From: Elysia crispata
Lineage: Eukaryota; Mollusca; Gastropoda; Plakobranchidae
Length of the DNA: 64,000 nt
Reading direction: 5' to 3'
NCBI GenBank assembly: GCA_033675545.1
Contig: JAWDGP010006782.1
Span: 172,001-236,000 of the forward strand
Shown here: positions 13,828-23,237 of the stretch, piece after piece
Layout of the letters: every line of letters starts with the position of its first letter
How positions within the stretch are numbered: position 1 is the stretch's first letter
Notes under the pieces: model-generated
Database searches by the model: none
Told to the model about the DNA's origin: nothing
The model's input: the letters and a program-made list of their open reading frames with translations, nothing else
Made by a program: the position numbers and the translations under genes

Positions 13828-16800
13828 TCTATCTTTCTCTTCGTCCCTCTTATTTCAACAAATATAGTTAAATAATTCTTTAAAATTCTGATTAACCTAT
13901 AAATCCTTTTACACGCTCTTTATAATGTCATACAAATTTTGGGCTCATATGGATTTTGCCAACGCAATGAATCTTTAGAAACTCTTGTTTCTACCTCACA
14001 GAGTTCACAGGCAGTCTAATAGACATGGAAAGTCCCCTCTAATTGTCGCCTGATATAAAAACTTCAAAATTCCTAATTGAGACCTTAAATCAACTTCTAG
14101 CTTTCCTCATCTCCCAGGTGGCTGGAAGGGAAAGCAGGCAGAAGTCTACTTTGTGGTGGACGGAACGTCCAGTATGTGGAAGTCCGAGTTCCAGCTTCAG
14201 CTAAGCCTTGTGGCTGACCTCGTCTCAGACATGGATATCGGGCCTAATCGAACTCGAGTAGGAATGGGAGTCTACGCTGACAGGTTCGATCCCGTCATCC
14301 CCCTCAGCAACACCTTCGACAAGCAGACTCTGCTGAGCAAGATCAGAGACACCGAACATATCAGAGGGCAGACAGATATGTCTAAGTGAGTAGCTAGTAG
14401 CAAGATCAGAGACTAGAGTCACATCAGGGAGCAAACATGAGTAGCTACTTCAGTACTTGCAAGATCAGAGATGCCAAACGCACCAGGGGGCAGGCCAGTA
14501 TATATCTACGTGAGTAGTTAGTAGCAAGATCAGAGATGCCAAACACATCATGGGGCAGACCAATATACCTACGTGAGTAGCTCGTGGTGAGAAAATGAAC
14601 TCATAGAGAAAATCTCTTGTGAGCTTAAGGACGGAAATAAATACTACATTTATTTGTTAATCTCCATACCGAGGTAGAAAACGCTCTGTGTTTACCTTAG
14701 CATTTATGAAAAAATGATAAATGATAAAATAAAACAAAAAAATTATAGTGTCTGGGGCTTGGGACAAGCTTACCAAATCGTATATTATTCTCAGTCTGAT
14801 CAAGGTGCGGTAAAACGGGGAAAAAAAGCAAAAAAGTTATGCCTCAAACACCGATTCCATCTGATGTTCAGAGCAGGCAAGACTGACTGGTATTAATTCT
14901 TTTTCACCCATTTTAATTGGATAAAAACTTTGTCTGCTAATGTTTTGCAGAATTTACAAAGACCCTGATCACCCACAAGATTTTGTCGATCACGAAAAAA
15001 AAATATTTTTAAAGAAAATTCGATACGGACGCTGTATTTTGTTGGCGCTTTGGGTTGAAATTTATATCAAGGTGTGCTAATAAGTGTTCTTAAAATAGGA
15101 GTCTCTGGTGTTTTCTTCATAGAAAATTTTGTTTTTCTTTCACTTTTTAAAATCTGCAAATTGCATCCTCCCTAGCATCATAGTTGTTTGCTATTAATTT
15201 ATGTGTTGGTTGCAGCGACAATGGCACAGGTACTGTACGAGGTGTGGCCATAGCCTCAAGGCTTTGATCCTAATTAAAGTAATTTTTTTCATGTTTCTCT
15301 CTGACCAGAGGTCTGCAAGGAATGCGCGATGCACTGGCTCCCAGTCATACCCGTCCTTTTGCTCCACGTATTGGCGTCTTACTTACCGACGGCCATTCCT
15401 CGCTGTACGTTTCTTTCTCCTCAGAAGACATAATTTCGAACGGATAAGAATGCTTTTTAGTGTTGATTATAACTTTTTTGATTGCTATAGGCATAATGTC
15501 CTCAAGCTGTGAATGATATAGAGAATTATAATTTTATGAGAAACGAAAATGTTCAATATGGTCCACATTTGCATTGTTCTAGGGAAAAAAAATCCAGGAT
15601 TACAATTTAAAAACAAAACAAAACAAAAAAGCTTCATAGCTTTTGTTTCTGCAATCTTTTAACTTTGTGAGAAAGCTTCTATCTTCCATACATCAATTGG
15701 TTTTCTCTGAGTGCTCATCGTTGTAGGCAGGGTGGTTACGAGTCGACGTCAATAAAAAGTAGCTAGAGCCACTCGAATCAGGCTAATTCCTGGTGGACTG
15801 GATTATTGTAGGGAACATTTTCATCTTTAAACGAAACGAATGTAAAGCAATAATATCCATGGTTTTAGAATAGCTGGTTACACGTATCTATATTTTATAT
15901 CACTGTTTTAGGTAAGAAATTGCCAAATAATAGTGATTCTTTTGACTGCATAAGTCTATCGATATATTTGGACACGTTAAAACGGCTTGCGATTTTCACC
16001 TTTTTCATTGCCATCTTTCAAGATATTTTTTAAGTTAAAAAATGGTTTGACCATTAAGAAGAGGCAGTAAACAGTGTAAACGCCATACTATCTATGATAT
16101 AAAACATGTTGTGCAGTGTGCACTAAACTAATTCAAGTTGCGATCTCCCCTCCTAGCTATTCCTTATCGCAGACGTACAACAACGCGTCGCATGCCAGGA
16201 GAGAAGGGATCTTTCTCTTCGTCGTGGGGATCGGCTCGAGGGTCAAGGACTTGGAGCTTAGGGATCTCTCCAGTGACCCCAAAAGACAATTCCTGTTTAA
16301 AGAAAAAAACTTTACCTTACTGTGGCGCATTAAGAGGTCGTTGTCCTATAACATGGCCAAAGGTAATATCACTCGTACCTTCATCAGTCTTTTCACTATT
16401 GTTTCAGAGTTCTTTGTGTTAAAGTTATCGACCTGCAAATTTTAGGACATTTTAGTGATCTAAAAAACTTTTTTTAAACTTTCAAGTTCATTTTTAGAAC
16501 AAAACCAAAACTTTTTTTATGCCGCGTGAGACACTGATCTCGACAGATCAAAATTCAGTAAACTTTATCACAGTACATTGAGTGGCTTTGAAGGAGAAAG
16601 CGAAAAAAGAAATCAATGTTGCCTTTTATAATATGGATTACACAATACGAATACCTTTGAGCATAGAGTCAATGTTAGGTGGGCAAGTACATTGACACAG
16701 AGAAGTTGAAAAAAAAAGCGATTTTGATGTGAAAATTGTCTTAACCAATATGAAAGAACAACTATCCACATAAGAGGGTGCAGTAAAACAAACAGATTTT

Positions 16801-19800
16801 AAATCGCACATACATTGCGAACATGAGATAAACCGCGCGGGTCTGGTTCTGTAAAAGTATGAAAATAAAAATGAAGGTGTTGTCAAGAAAAAAGCACGGA
16901 TGTAAATAAAAGAATGTGATAAAACAGGTAAGTTCCTTGAAACATTACGCATTTCTTGAGGGATATTATTTTGAGAGGAGCGAAAAAGAGAGAGGGAGAG
17001 ATTAACAGAGAAACACAGACAAACAGACAGATAGATAGACAGACTCCCACTCAGACAAAAGGAAGAGATAATGTTGATGGATCAAAAGACATTTAAATAG
17101 CAAGATAGATTACCTGATAGCTAGATGGGAACAGAGATAGATATAGACAAGAAAAGGAAGGCAAGAAAGAGTAGAAGCAAGCTATGTAGATATCTCCTAG
17201 TCTCGGCACAACTGTAAGACTTGTGTATATAAGATAAGCTAACCAATGTTTTCCTCTGACTTCTGTTTCAGTAAGCCTATACCAAGACGACAACGGAAGT
17301 AAGTTCTTTCCCTTTTCCTATCGCTGCTTCCTGGTCGTGAGACCGTCACTTAAATAAATGACAAGAGAGCGCTCTTAATGCTAATACTGCACGCTAGAAC
17401 CGCCCTGTTTTGTTTATATTTGTTATCTTGTCGACTAAAGAGCTGCGAGCACTAAAACTATTTTTAGCAATTATTGGTATATCAATCAAGAGAGCGCAGT
17501 GTATGGCTGGCTTATTTAACAGACCCTTATACTTATTATCAACTTTGAGTTATTATACAAGACATTTTATCAGTAGAAATAGAGGCTTTTTATCTGTTGT
17601 CCAGGCATCATAAGTAAAACAATTTGAAATGTACCTATAATGTTATTTATGATAGATTTTTGTTACTCCTTTTTTTCCATCACAACAGTCTCAGCTATCA
17701 CACAACCATGAATTTTTTTAAAACAAGGAAGAAAGAAAAGGCTAGAACAAATGTATGCATCGTGAAGCATTCTGACAAGATTGATATGATGTTTTACAAA
17801 ATTACATTTTAGACTTCTGTGTTAATGTAGAACATTGAAACTGGAAATTAAAGTTACTAAAATTATTACATAATAATAACTAGCAATAGATGACAAGTAA
17901 CGTATTAACGATATGCATAATTACTATCAATATTGTAGTACTTCGCCAGTGGGTAAAATGCATTAGTATTTATTGGAATACAAAATTATCTATAAATGCT
18001 CCTTTTGTCTTTTCATTCAATTTTCGTTTCATTTCTCATTTAAAAAAGTATCCAGTTATGAAATTCGTGCTTTGGAAACGATGTCGCACTATTCTAACAT
18101 ACATGTAAGTGGGTGAGTTTGTAGCGCTCACCTAAACGGCCCTGGCCCACTTTGCCTGACGTAGACTAATTTGGGCTTGCTAAAGAGAGGCCTGACTGCA
18201 AGATGAACTCCATTATTTTCTTTTCTGATTTCCAGCCTGTGGGCAAACCGCCAAGGTCGACACGGTATTTGTCTACGACGAGTTTAACCTGGGCTTAGAT
18301 TTGAGAAACAGCGTCCACAAGTTCCTGAACACTGTGGCGAACGACCTGCGGATCAACCCAGGCAACGTGCGGGTCGGCGTCGTGTCCGACAGTCAACCTG
18401 GCGCCGGGAACTCCGTTCATCTGGGAGACGTAAGTCTGCTATAACCTAGCCAACTAAAAGGAGCCGTTAAACTAAATCGAAGATTACCTGCTTAGTATTA
18501 AGTCATTCTGTAAATGAAAATGTACATTGAATAAAAATGTACATTTCATTTTCGGCATGATTTATTTCAGGGTTGTTGTTTTTTCGGTTCATCAATTTTT
18601 AGATTACTGGGTTTAACAATGTTTTTATCCCTCAGTTTATAAGTTTTTTTTTGTTTTTTTTTTTAGATTTTTTTTCCGTTCACCAATTGTATTCAAAATA
18701 GCACTTTACTTTGACACATCAAATTAAAAACAAAACCTTGAAAGCTTAAAGTGCTGTCAAGCACCAAAACCTGGCTGAATGGAACAGCTTTAAGAATTTT
18801 GTAATTTTTATTGAAATGAATCTTAGTTTATGTAGTGTATGTAAACGAATTCTAAATTTTGAGTCTAGTGATACAATATCCATTTGAATGCTTCACTGCA
18901 TGTAATTTGAATCAATTCTCAGTACATTTTACGAGAGGAGTTTAAGCAAGCCCTGGAACGTAAAACCAGTAAAAAAGGCATCGACGAACTACTAAGGCAT
19001 GCGCGAGAGAAGTATTTTATAACATCGGCTGGCCACAGAATAGATGCCAAGAAACGACTTGTATTGATACTCAATGAGCCAGTTCCAAAAGGCAGTCTAC
19101 TGAGATCCGGACTCGCGGAGCAACTGTACCGTGCGCGATTTATGGACGACATGGAGGTCAGTCTGCGCACTGGGTATTCAACATGCACCAGGTCTTTTTG
19201 TTGCTGTTTTATTTTTTATAACACCAAGATAAGCTAAACTCGCGACCAATAGAATATATTACAATCGATTGAAGAATAACAATATTTTAACGTTTTCAAA
19301 GACTGCATGACGGAATACAAGTATAGTGGATTTTTTCAGGCAGAACTTCGACAAGTGTGTATACTGCATATCAGCATCATCTTCAAGCCATAACAGTACC
19401 GGGTCTTACGTCTTACAAATCTCTGCATAAAGCATACAGATTATTATAAAGGTAGAGCTTTTCCAAGGAGAATCAGTGTACTAACCAGAAGATTAAGTCG
19501 TAACAATATCTCCATAAAAACTACATCAGGTCTTCATCAATAGACATAGCTCAAATTTACATAAAGACCCTCGCTAACTTACCTTGTATTCTGCTTCAGG
19601 TTCTCATAACCAGACATAGCTCAGATTACCACAAAGACTAGCACTCGCTAACTTACCCTGTATTCTGCTACAGGTTCTCATAACCAGACAAAGCTCAACT
19701 TACCCTGTATTCTGCTACGGGATCTCATAACCAGACAAAGCTCAAATTACCGCAAAGATCAGCACTCGCTAACTTACCCTGTATTCTGCTACAGGTTCTC

Positions 19801-20641
19801 ATAATCAGACAAAGCTCAAATTATCGCAAAGATTAGCACTCGCTAACTTACCCTGTATTCTGCTACAGGTTCTCATAACCAGACAAAGCTCAAATTACCG
19901 CAAAGATTAGCACTCGCTAACTTACCCTGTATTCTGCTAAAGGTTCTCATAACCAGACAAAGCTCAAATTACCGCAAAGATCAGCACTCGCTAACTTACC
20001 CTGTATTCTGCTACAGGTTCTCATAACCAGACAAAGCTCAAATTACCGCAAAGATCAGCACTCGCTAACTTACCCTGTGTTCTGCTACAGGTTCTCATAA
20101 TCAGACAAAGCTCAAATTACCGCAAAGATTAGCACTCGCTAACTTGCTCTGTATTCTGCTACAGGTATACATCATCAGACCAGGCTCAAATTACGACAAA
20201 GAGTATCTCCAGCGGCTCGCCAGCACTCCACAACATGTGCTATTCACTGATATAGATTCTGCCATTGGACCGTTTCTCCAACTTTTCTGCAAAGGTATTT
20301 ATCCATCAAATTGCAATGTACATATATACATAAAGAACGCACACATGTAAAAATGATGATAGAGGGAAAGAGAAATAAAGGAAAGAGTAAAAAAAAAAGA
20401 AAAGAAAGTTTAGGAGGAAGGATGACTTCTCTCAAAAATCATATAAGATTAAAAAAATAAGTAGAGCACATCATGTGTAACAATATCTAACCTTTGTGAG
20501 AACATTTTACGTACAATATTTTCGTTTCAATCATGTCTTGTTAACATTAAACTTGAAGTTGGAAAAACCTATGTATTAACCCAAAAAACACTTGCACGAA
20601 TAATGACGATACAGATCACACTCCTCATTTCAGACATATAG
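4719..20641 (+). CDS. secreted protein with two von Willebrand factor A domains (11-exon gene)
   Basis: Joining 4719-4754, 8514-8544, 14118-14385, 15216-15241, 15311-15404, 16157-16362, 17272-17298, 18236-18429, 18923-19156, 20165-20294 and 20634-20641 gives one open frame of 417 residues with every junction GT-AG and in phase. Residues 1-23 form a signal peptide (short basic start, Leu-rich core, small residues at its end). VWA domain 1 (about 31-215) has the strand YFVVDGTSSMW; D37-G-T39-S-S41 fits the MIDAS pattern DxSxS with Thr for the first Ser. RIGVLLTDGHSS (140-151) and GIFLFVVGIG are classic VWA strands. VWA domain 2 (about 236-412) keeps strands such as RLVLILNEP and MEVYIIRPGSNYD, but its MIDAS position reads DEFN, so metal binding is probably lost. 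No transmembrane, collagen or EGF segment is present. VWA domains usually mediate extracellular matrix or ligand binding; the actual partner is unknown. The start is supported by Kozak context and an upstream in-frame TGA. Confidence 0.88.
4851..5774. repeat. compound trinucleotide microsatellite array (about 0.9 kb) in VWA intron 1
   Basis: Blocks run in order TTC, CTA (with interruptions including ACC), CGA, GGA/GAA, AAT, AAG, AAT. A segment around GGAAGGAAGGAG plus ATA-rich sequence occurs twice (near 5503-5530 and 5641-5670), showing that multi-repeat blocks were duplicated. Poly-Ser, Tyr, Leu and Thr frames across it are repeat artefacts. Confidence 0.97.
5926..6180. repeat. 65-bp minisatellite, four copies, VWA intron 1
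   Basis: Units start with ATGAATC at 5926, 5991, 6056 and 6121. The first copy is diverged and the other three are almost identical. No open frame is conserved across units. Confidence 0.93.
7446..7660. repeat. 115-bp direct duplication, VWA intron 1
   Basis: The sequence starting AGCTCTAATACTATG at 7446 recurs at 7561 with few changes. It is a simple two-copy tandem duplication without coding sense. Confidence 0.88.
8514..8544 (+). CDS. VWA gene exon 2 (31-nt microexon)
   Basis: It follows a CT-rich tract ending TTCAG and ends before GTAAGA. It encodes VCVTAGCEAAG (last codon split, phase 1) and completes the signal peptide and probable cleavage region. A 320-bp TTC array begins about 16 nt after the exon. 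Confidence 0.8.
8561..8880. repeat. (TTC)n array of 320 bp, VWA intron 2
   Basis: About 107 TTC units with a short TTCCTC-type interruption near 8736-8760. It begins about 16 nt after the exon 2 donor, so the transcript carries a long UUC tract immediately downstream of a microexon. Confidence 0.97.
12096..12188. repeat. (CT)n microsatellite
   Basis: A CT run preceded by TCTG/TTTG units, within VWA intron 2. Confidence 0.95.
13748..13822. repeat. (CT)n microsatellite
   Basis: An uninterrupted CT run about 300 bp before exon 3 of the VWA gene. Confidence 0.95.
14118..14385 (+). CDS. VWA gene exon 3 (MIDAS motif)
   Basis: Acceptor CTCCCAG, donor AA|GTGAGT, phase 1 in and phase 2 out. It encodes residues 23-111 with the VVDGTSS motif. 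The donor and the last 47 nt of the exon belong to a tandem repeat that continues into the intron. Confidence 0.9.
14339..14587 (+). repeat. tandem array of exon 3 end plus 5' splice site
   Basis: Four units begin AAGATCAGAGA at 14339, 14402, 14461 and 14526. The first unit is the real end of exon 3 with its donor GTGAGTAG; three further units lie in the intron. Units 3 and 4 keep a donor-like CTAC|GTGAGT and the same phase as the real exon end. Unit 2 is diverged and reads CATGAGTAG. Reading through the real donor meets TGA at once, so the copies are not simple exon extension. Confidence 0.92.
15216..15241 (+). CDS. VWA gene exon 4 (short)
   Basis: Acceptor TTGCAG; encodes NDNGTGTVR, the MIDAS-threonine loop region. 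Two donors in the same phase are possible, after 15229 (ACAG|GTACTG) or after 15241 (CGAG|GTGTGG), changing the protein by four residues. I chose the longer one. Confidence 0.7.
15311..15404 (+). CDS. VWA gene exon 5
   Basis: Acceptor ACCAGAG, donor CT|GTACGT; residues about 121-152 including RIGVLLTDGHSS. The acceptor two bases upstream would break the frame. Confidence 0.82.
16157..16362 (+). CDS. VWA gene exon 6
   Basis: Acceptor TCCTAG, donor AAAG|GTAATA; phase 2 in, phase 1 out. It encodes the C-terminal half of VWA domain 1 with HARREGIFLFVVGIGS and a helix ending near NMAK. Confidence 0.9.
17272..17298 (+). CDS. VWA gene exon 7 (27-nt microexon)
   Basis: Acceptor CTGTTTCAG, donor GGAA|GTAAGT. 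It encodes SLYQDDNG, the linker between the two VWA domains. Being 27 nt it could be skipped without a frameshift. Confidence 0.78.
18236..18429 (+). CDS. VWA gene exon 8
   Basis: Acceptor TTTCCAG, donor GAC|GTAAGT; phase 1 in, phase 0 out. It encodes the start of the second VWA domain, with VDTVFVYDEFN where a MIDAS would be expected. Confidence 0.9.
18923..19156 (+). CDS. VWA gene exon 9
   Basis: Acceptor TTCTCAG, donor GAG|GTCAGT, phase 0 on both sides. It encodes 78 residues with the strand RLVLILNEP and ends MDDME, which continues directly into VYIIRPGS of the next exon. Confidence 0.9.
19530..20164 (+). repeat. tandem array of 3' splice site plus exon 10 start (about 74 bp unit)
   Basis: Nine units precede the real exon 10. 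Their exon-like first bases are at 19530, 19600, 19674, 19721, 19795, 19869, 19943, 20017 and 20091, and the true exon starts at 20165. The last units are spaced exactly 74 bp. Each holds CTAAC (branch-point-like), a pyrimidine-rich stretch, CTGCTACAG and then sequence related to the start of exon 10 (GCTCAAATTAC is shared). The unit ending at 19720 has lost AG (CTACGG), and the unit starting at 19674 carries a 27-bp deletion. Confidence 0.95.
20165..20294 (+). CDS. VWA gene exon 10
   Basis: Acceptor CTGCTACAG, donor AAAG|GTATTT; phase 0 in, phase 1 out. It encodes the last strand and helix of VWA domain 2 (VYIIRPGSNYDKEYL to QLFCK). Its acceptor and first 35-45 nt are the likely template of the nine-copy intronic array directly upstream. 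Confidence 0.9.
20634..20641 (+). CDS. VWA gene exon 11 (last two codons and stop)
   Basis: After the acceptor ATTTCAG the frame reads Asp-Ile-TAG, so the protein ends just after the domain. The remaining exon is 3' UTR. Confidence 0.7.
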
Positions 20642-20826
20642 ATAAGAGAAGAAGACAAGAGATGCGTGACGAGTTTGATGGACCTGAAGAGAGCAGAGAC
20701 CACTCAACCAACCTAGATCCTGTTTCGTGTCTGAATGCTTTAACAATAGCTTGGGTCATGTACAGTGCTTGGTGTTAAATTCACTGTTTTGTTACATCAT
20801 CTTTTCAGTCAAGGGAAAAAAAAACT

Positions 20827-20832
20827 AATAAA
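20827..20832 (+). terminator. polyadenylation signal AATAAA of the VWA gene
   Basis: A canonical AATAAA lies about 190 bp after the stop codon and is followed by a T-rich stretch, as expected for a 3' end near 20850. Confidence 0.6.
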
Positions 20833-20859
20833 GATTCATGTTTCACTTTTTTTTGAAAA

Positions 20860-21767
20860 TTCGCAAAGAATTAATATTATAAGGACACCCTAATGTAGTT
20901 CCGTAACATACTAAAAAGTTGATTGTTGTCCATCTGTGGTTGCAGAAAAAATAGTGGCTTTTTATAATTTAATTACTGTGAAAAATCCTTTTGTGGTTTT
21001 AAAATGTAACTTTCATCCGACATCAACGAAATTTGCGAAGTCATCAGAGCACAAAAGAAATCCTAAAAAAATTGAGAGCAAATTTTGGAGATGTATCCCT
21101 ATGTTTTCCATCTCATACGTGATAGGCCAAAAAAAAAAAATTTAGTCATGCCAAACAGTATCTCATTTGAGTAACAGATATTATCTGAGAGGAAAAAAAT
21201 CAATCTGATTTAAAACCTATGCACATGCTAGAATCTAGACCCCAGGGTCATTGCAATGTGTAAAATGAACTTACACGTTTACTTCATGTATATAAAACAC
21301 GAAAAATTCACAGCAGATCTGAATCTGGACGGCTTGGATCCCCGAGTGGCCCACTATAGCGTACATAAGATTAAGGCCTACCTGTAGAGGAGCCGCACAA
21401 AGCTTGGCTATAATCTCATCAACTTAAGTTGTAGAGCTCGATTGTTGACATTCATAAACGTAATTTTGAAAAGGATGGACGAGCTTTTTTTTTATCTTGT
21501 TATCAAATAAAAAATATTCCAGAATAAATGACTACAAAATATTTTAGTAAAAACCTTTCAAAACCTATTCCAATAAATATGATTTTAATCTAAAGCTACT
21601 GATTTTGTAAGATGTAAGCCTCCTCAAAAGCGAAAGTAAATGCATAGCTTTAAAATGGTTGAAATTGGATTGTACTGGTAAAATCATGTTTAATATTCAA
21701 AAATTTACTTCAAATTCGTTGAACTGAAAATAAATACCTTTAGCGAGCTCTTTCGTGTACAAGTGTT

Positions 21768-21770
<3 letters not shown>
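20860..21770. other. intergenic, no feature seen
   Basis: AT-rich sequence downstream of the VWA gene. No convincing exon, RNA gene or repeat was recognised. Confidence 0.4.

Positions 21771-21838
<68 letters not shown>
21771..21838. repeat. (TA)n microsatellite, tail of a SINE
   Basis: About 34 TA units directly abutting the 3' end of the minus-strand SINE-like element. Tyr-Ile open frames across it are artefacts. Confidence 0.95.
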
Positions 21839-21842
<4 letters not shown>

Positions 21843-22090
21843 AACTCCAAAAGCTTTCCAGAGAGGCCGTAATCAACCGACACAAAGTGCATCGTTCTCG
21901 CGTACAGAGAAAATGTCCCACCCTAGCCCAATACTCAGCGCACTTCACAATGAGTTTAACAAACGTGAGTGGAGAGCCTTTCCTACAGTCTCAAAGACGC
22001 CGCTGATCCGGCCTGGATTCGAACCCAGATCAACTGACCCGAAATCCAAGTACCCTGCCAATAGCTTGCGATCCGATTTTAAATTTTCTA
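21839..22090 (-). mobile_element. tRNA-derived SINE
   Basis: On the minus strand, GGGTTCGAATCC (a perfect RNA polymerase III B box, near 22013-22027) follows an A-box-like AGCTATTGGCAGGG at tRNA-like spacing. A non-tRNA body then runs to a TA microsatellite tail. This is the layout of a tRNA-related SINE. The family is not identified. Confidence 0.65.
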
Positions 22091-22099
22091 CCTTGACTT

Positions 22100-23230
22100 T
22101 GTGCTCAAAATCCAAGCAATAGATTATTTCTCTGCGTGTCTTTTTTTTTTTTTGTGTGTGTGTGTTTGGCGCTTCGGGTTGTTTCTGCATTGTTGCTTGT
22201 ACATGAGGTGATTGTGGTTTTTGTTTCAAGTCAGCTTCACCTGCCTAAAATTAATCCCTCAATATACATGTATCATATAGCACGGTGGCACTAAGAAGCG
22301 ACTGGATGCTCCGGATGTGACATTGTTTTAAATATTCTTTATATGTTCTATAAATTGTTTGACATTTGTTACTGTTACTATTTATTATTACTTCGTTGTA
22401 TTATGCTGTTCTGTTGATATTAATAACTGATGTAAAATTAAATAATATAATATTTATTATCCGTTGCAAAAGTAGTTCGCTTGTTATAATCTTTGTTGTC
22501 TGTCTTGGTTTAAATCATTCGTTTAATGATTAAAAGTTTCGTTCTACAGAACATACAACGACAGCTGGCAGTGAAGTTTCTCAATGCTTTAGACAAGAAT
22601 AGGGCCTTCATTTTTTTGGGCTGATTTTTGTTTGATTTTTGGGCAAGGAAAAACATAAAGACAAAACGAATCTAACAATTCTAATTTATAACAGTCGCTT
22701 ATTTGTAGCAAGTGAAATTTTCATAGGCATAATGTAAAATTTTCAGGACAAAAGTGTCAATATCTTAATATGTTACTTTGACAAATACTAATCCTAGATC
22801 TAAATTGAAATCGTGATACTTGTGTCTTACCTAAATTTCACACATTTGTATAAATCTAGAATCTAGGATGCGGATTTTTCATTAGAAGCCATATATTTAA
22901 GTCAAATGATAAATACGTCCTGAAAATGCTGTGGCCCTTCATTCTACAGTGATCTACATAGCTGCACAAAATACAAGTTTATCTATTCATCCATCGTTAA
23001 TATGCTGAGACTATTCCTCCAAGATGAAGTACATGTAAAGGGTTAATCTATCAGTGACGACTCCGCGCAAGCATTTCTCAATCAGACTTAAAATAGAAAA
23101 GAAAAAAAATTCACTGGAAAATAGTATGCCATCATCCTGTGAGGTTTTTGTAATGATCGCTATCAGCTATTTCAACTTATGGTGGGTATCTCAGAATCTA
23201 GATCTACGAGGATAGTTTTGCAGGCAGCGC
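22100..23230. other. intergenic, no feature seen
   Basis: AT-rich DNA with T and GT runs near 22141-22166. No coding or RNA gene was recognised. Confidence 0.35.
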
Positions 23231-23237
23231 AATGATT

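Larger units (their letters stand above)
8881..14117 (+). other. VWA intron 2, mostly unique sequence
   Basis: No conserved exon was found. It contains two CT microsatellites (12096-12188 and 13748-13822). Near 10800-11040 the minus strand has partly open, protein-like but interrupted sequence that may be an old transposon remnant; I could not assign it to a family. Confidence 0.5.

Noticed and set aside
19560-20164. CRISPR-like array
   Set aside because: The units are contiguous near-identical tandem repeats without unique spacers, in a eukaryotic intron.
22010-22075. Possible tRNA gene on the minus strand
   Set aside because: It has a B box but is followed by a SINE-like body and TA tail; the cloverleaf is not complete.
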